From contig CASEBB010000008.1 of assembly GCA_949286015.1 (NCBI GenBank), forward strand, positions 1 through 52,461: a stretch of DNA of 52,461 nucleotides. Direction: 5' to 3'. This document shows positions 52,285-52,461 of the stretch, piece after piece. The notes beneath the pieces were generated by a model. The model saw only the letters and a program-made list of their open reading frames with translations, did not search any database and was not told the origin of the DNA. Each line of letters starts with the position of its first letter. Position 1 is the stretch's first letter. Source of the stretch: an uncultured Succinivibrionaceae bacterium (lineage in GTDB: Bacteria; Pseudomonadota; Gammaproteobacteria; Enterobacterales; Succinivibrionaceae). Made by a program: the position numbers and the translations under genes.

Positions 52285-52335
52285 AGAGGCTCTTGATGCA
52301 GGGAAGCTGTCACTGCATTGGGGGCCTTTTTGTTT
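52285..52335 (+). terminator. Rho-independent terminator after rnm
   Basis: AGGCTC...ATGCAG pairs with CTGCAT...GGGGCC, and TTTTTGTTT follows. Confidence 0.7.
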
Positions 52336-52364
52336 AGGGCTATCGTGGCTAGAGCGCCTTACCC

Positions 52365-52461
52365 TTGACCTAGAGTTGTCGGCGCATGCCCCACTCGTAA
52401 GAGTGGGGTTAGCCGACATTTAGTATTGGGGCTTTAGCCAAGCACAGCGTACACACATCCT
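52365..52461. repeat. Right copy of the 97-bp terminal inverted repeat
   Basis: This is the reverse complement of bases 1-97 apart from two substitutions, including the nested CCCCACTC/GAGTGGGG hairpin. Homology stops exactly at 52365 and, on the left, at 97. In both places the homologous sequence continues outward past the window edge. Confidence 0.75.

Overview
The window looks like a gammaproteobacterial chromosome segment. Markers include the fused RlmKL methyltransferase directly followed by uup, PurT, PdxB, SohB, DusA, MepM, a short 95-residue bL25, topoisomerase I with three zinc motifs, and RNase AM (YciV type). The mix of these genes with a DUF4250 protein, an SLC13-type anion transporter, a dCMP deaminase and many Ala/Ser/Thr-rich disordered segments suggests an anaerobic gut relative of the Succinivibrionaceae, but that placement is inference. 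The two outermost 97 bases are near-identical inverted copies (two mismatches) carrying a nested hairpin like the ends of IS200/IS605-type elements. The window is therefore probably an assembly contig bounded by two copies of one insertion sequence lying outside it.

Layout. Bases 198-13160 (minus strand) hold an AAC(3)-fold acetyltransferase, an iron-alcohol-dehydrogenase homologue with lost metal ligands, a 2460-residue protein with a degenerate RocB-like M20 domain and a ~1850-residue disordered tail, and the murein endopeptidase MepM. Bases 14553-18007 carry an SLC13 transporter and a serine-hydroxymethyltransferase homologue without the PLP lysine. Bases 19358-22710 carry dusA, behind a leader full of GCAAA/TTTGC palindromes that resemble PurR/LacI-family operators, then an aldo/keto reductase and PfkB sugar kinase pair. 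Bases 23154-26941 (minus) hold a disordered protein with heptad PDGT repeats, a HAD phosphatase and a dCMP deaminase. tRNA-Pro(UGG) and rplY follow, then a CvfB-like S1 protein, sohB, topA, a 53-residue membrane protein and an unknown 689-residue protein. Bases 39251-42243 (minus) carry a DUF2786 protein, a DUF4250 protein and purT. The right part has pdxB, a broken Sel1-like gene containing a perfect 22-bp inverted repeat, the rlmL-uup pair and rnm.

Intergenic DNA is unusually long and holds at least three dispersed repeat families. R1 is ~125-155 bp with GGAA/TTCC-type inverted ends and a conserved CTCGAG core; a ~110-bp relative forms a second subtype. R2 is 165-194 bp with CATACC/GGTATG ends. 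One R2 copy sits inside an R1 copy and is flanked by a perfect 9-bp duplication, which shows it moved as a transposable unit. R3 is ~70-80 bp. The second theme is protein-level: three enzyme homologues lacking catalytic residues lie in the first 18 kb, and many housekeeping proteins carry low-complexity extensions. No CRISPR array, prophage, toxin-antitoxin pair or complete transposase gene was seen.
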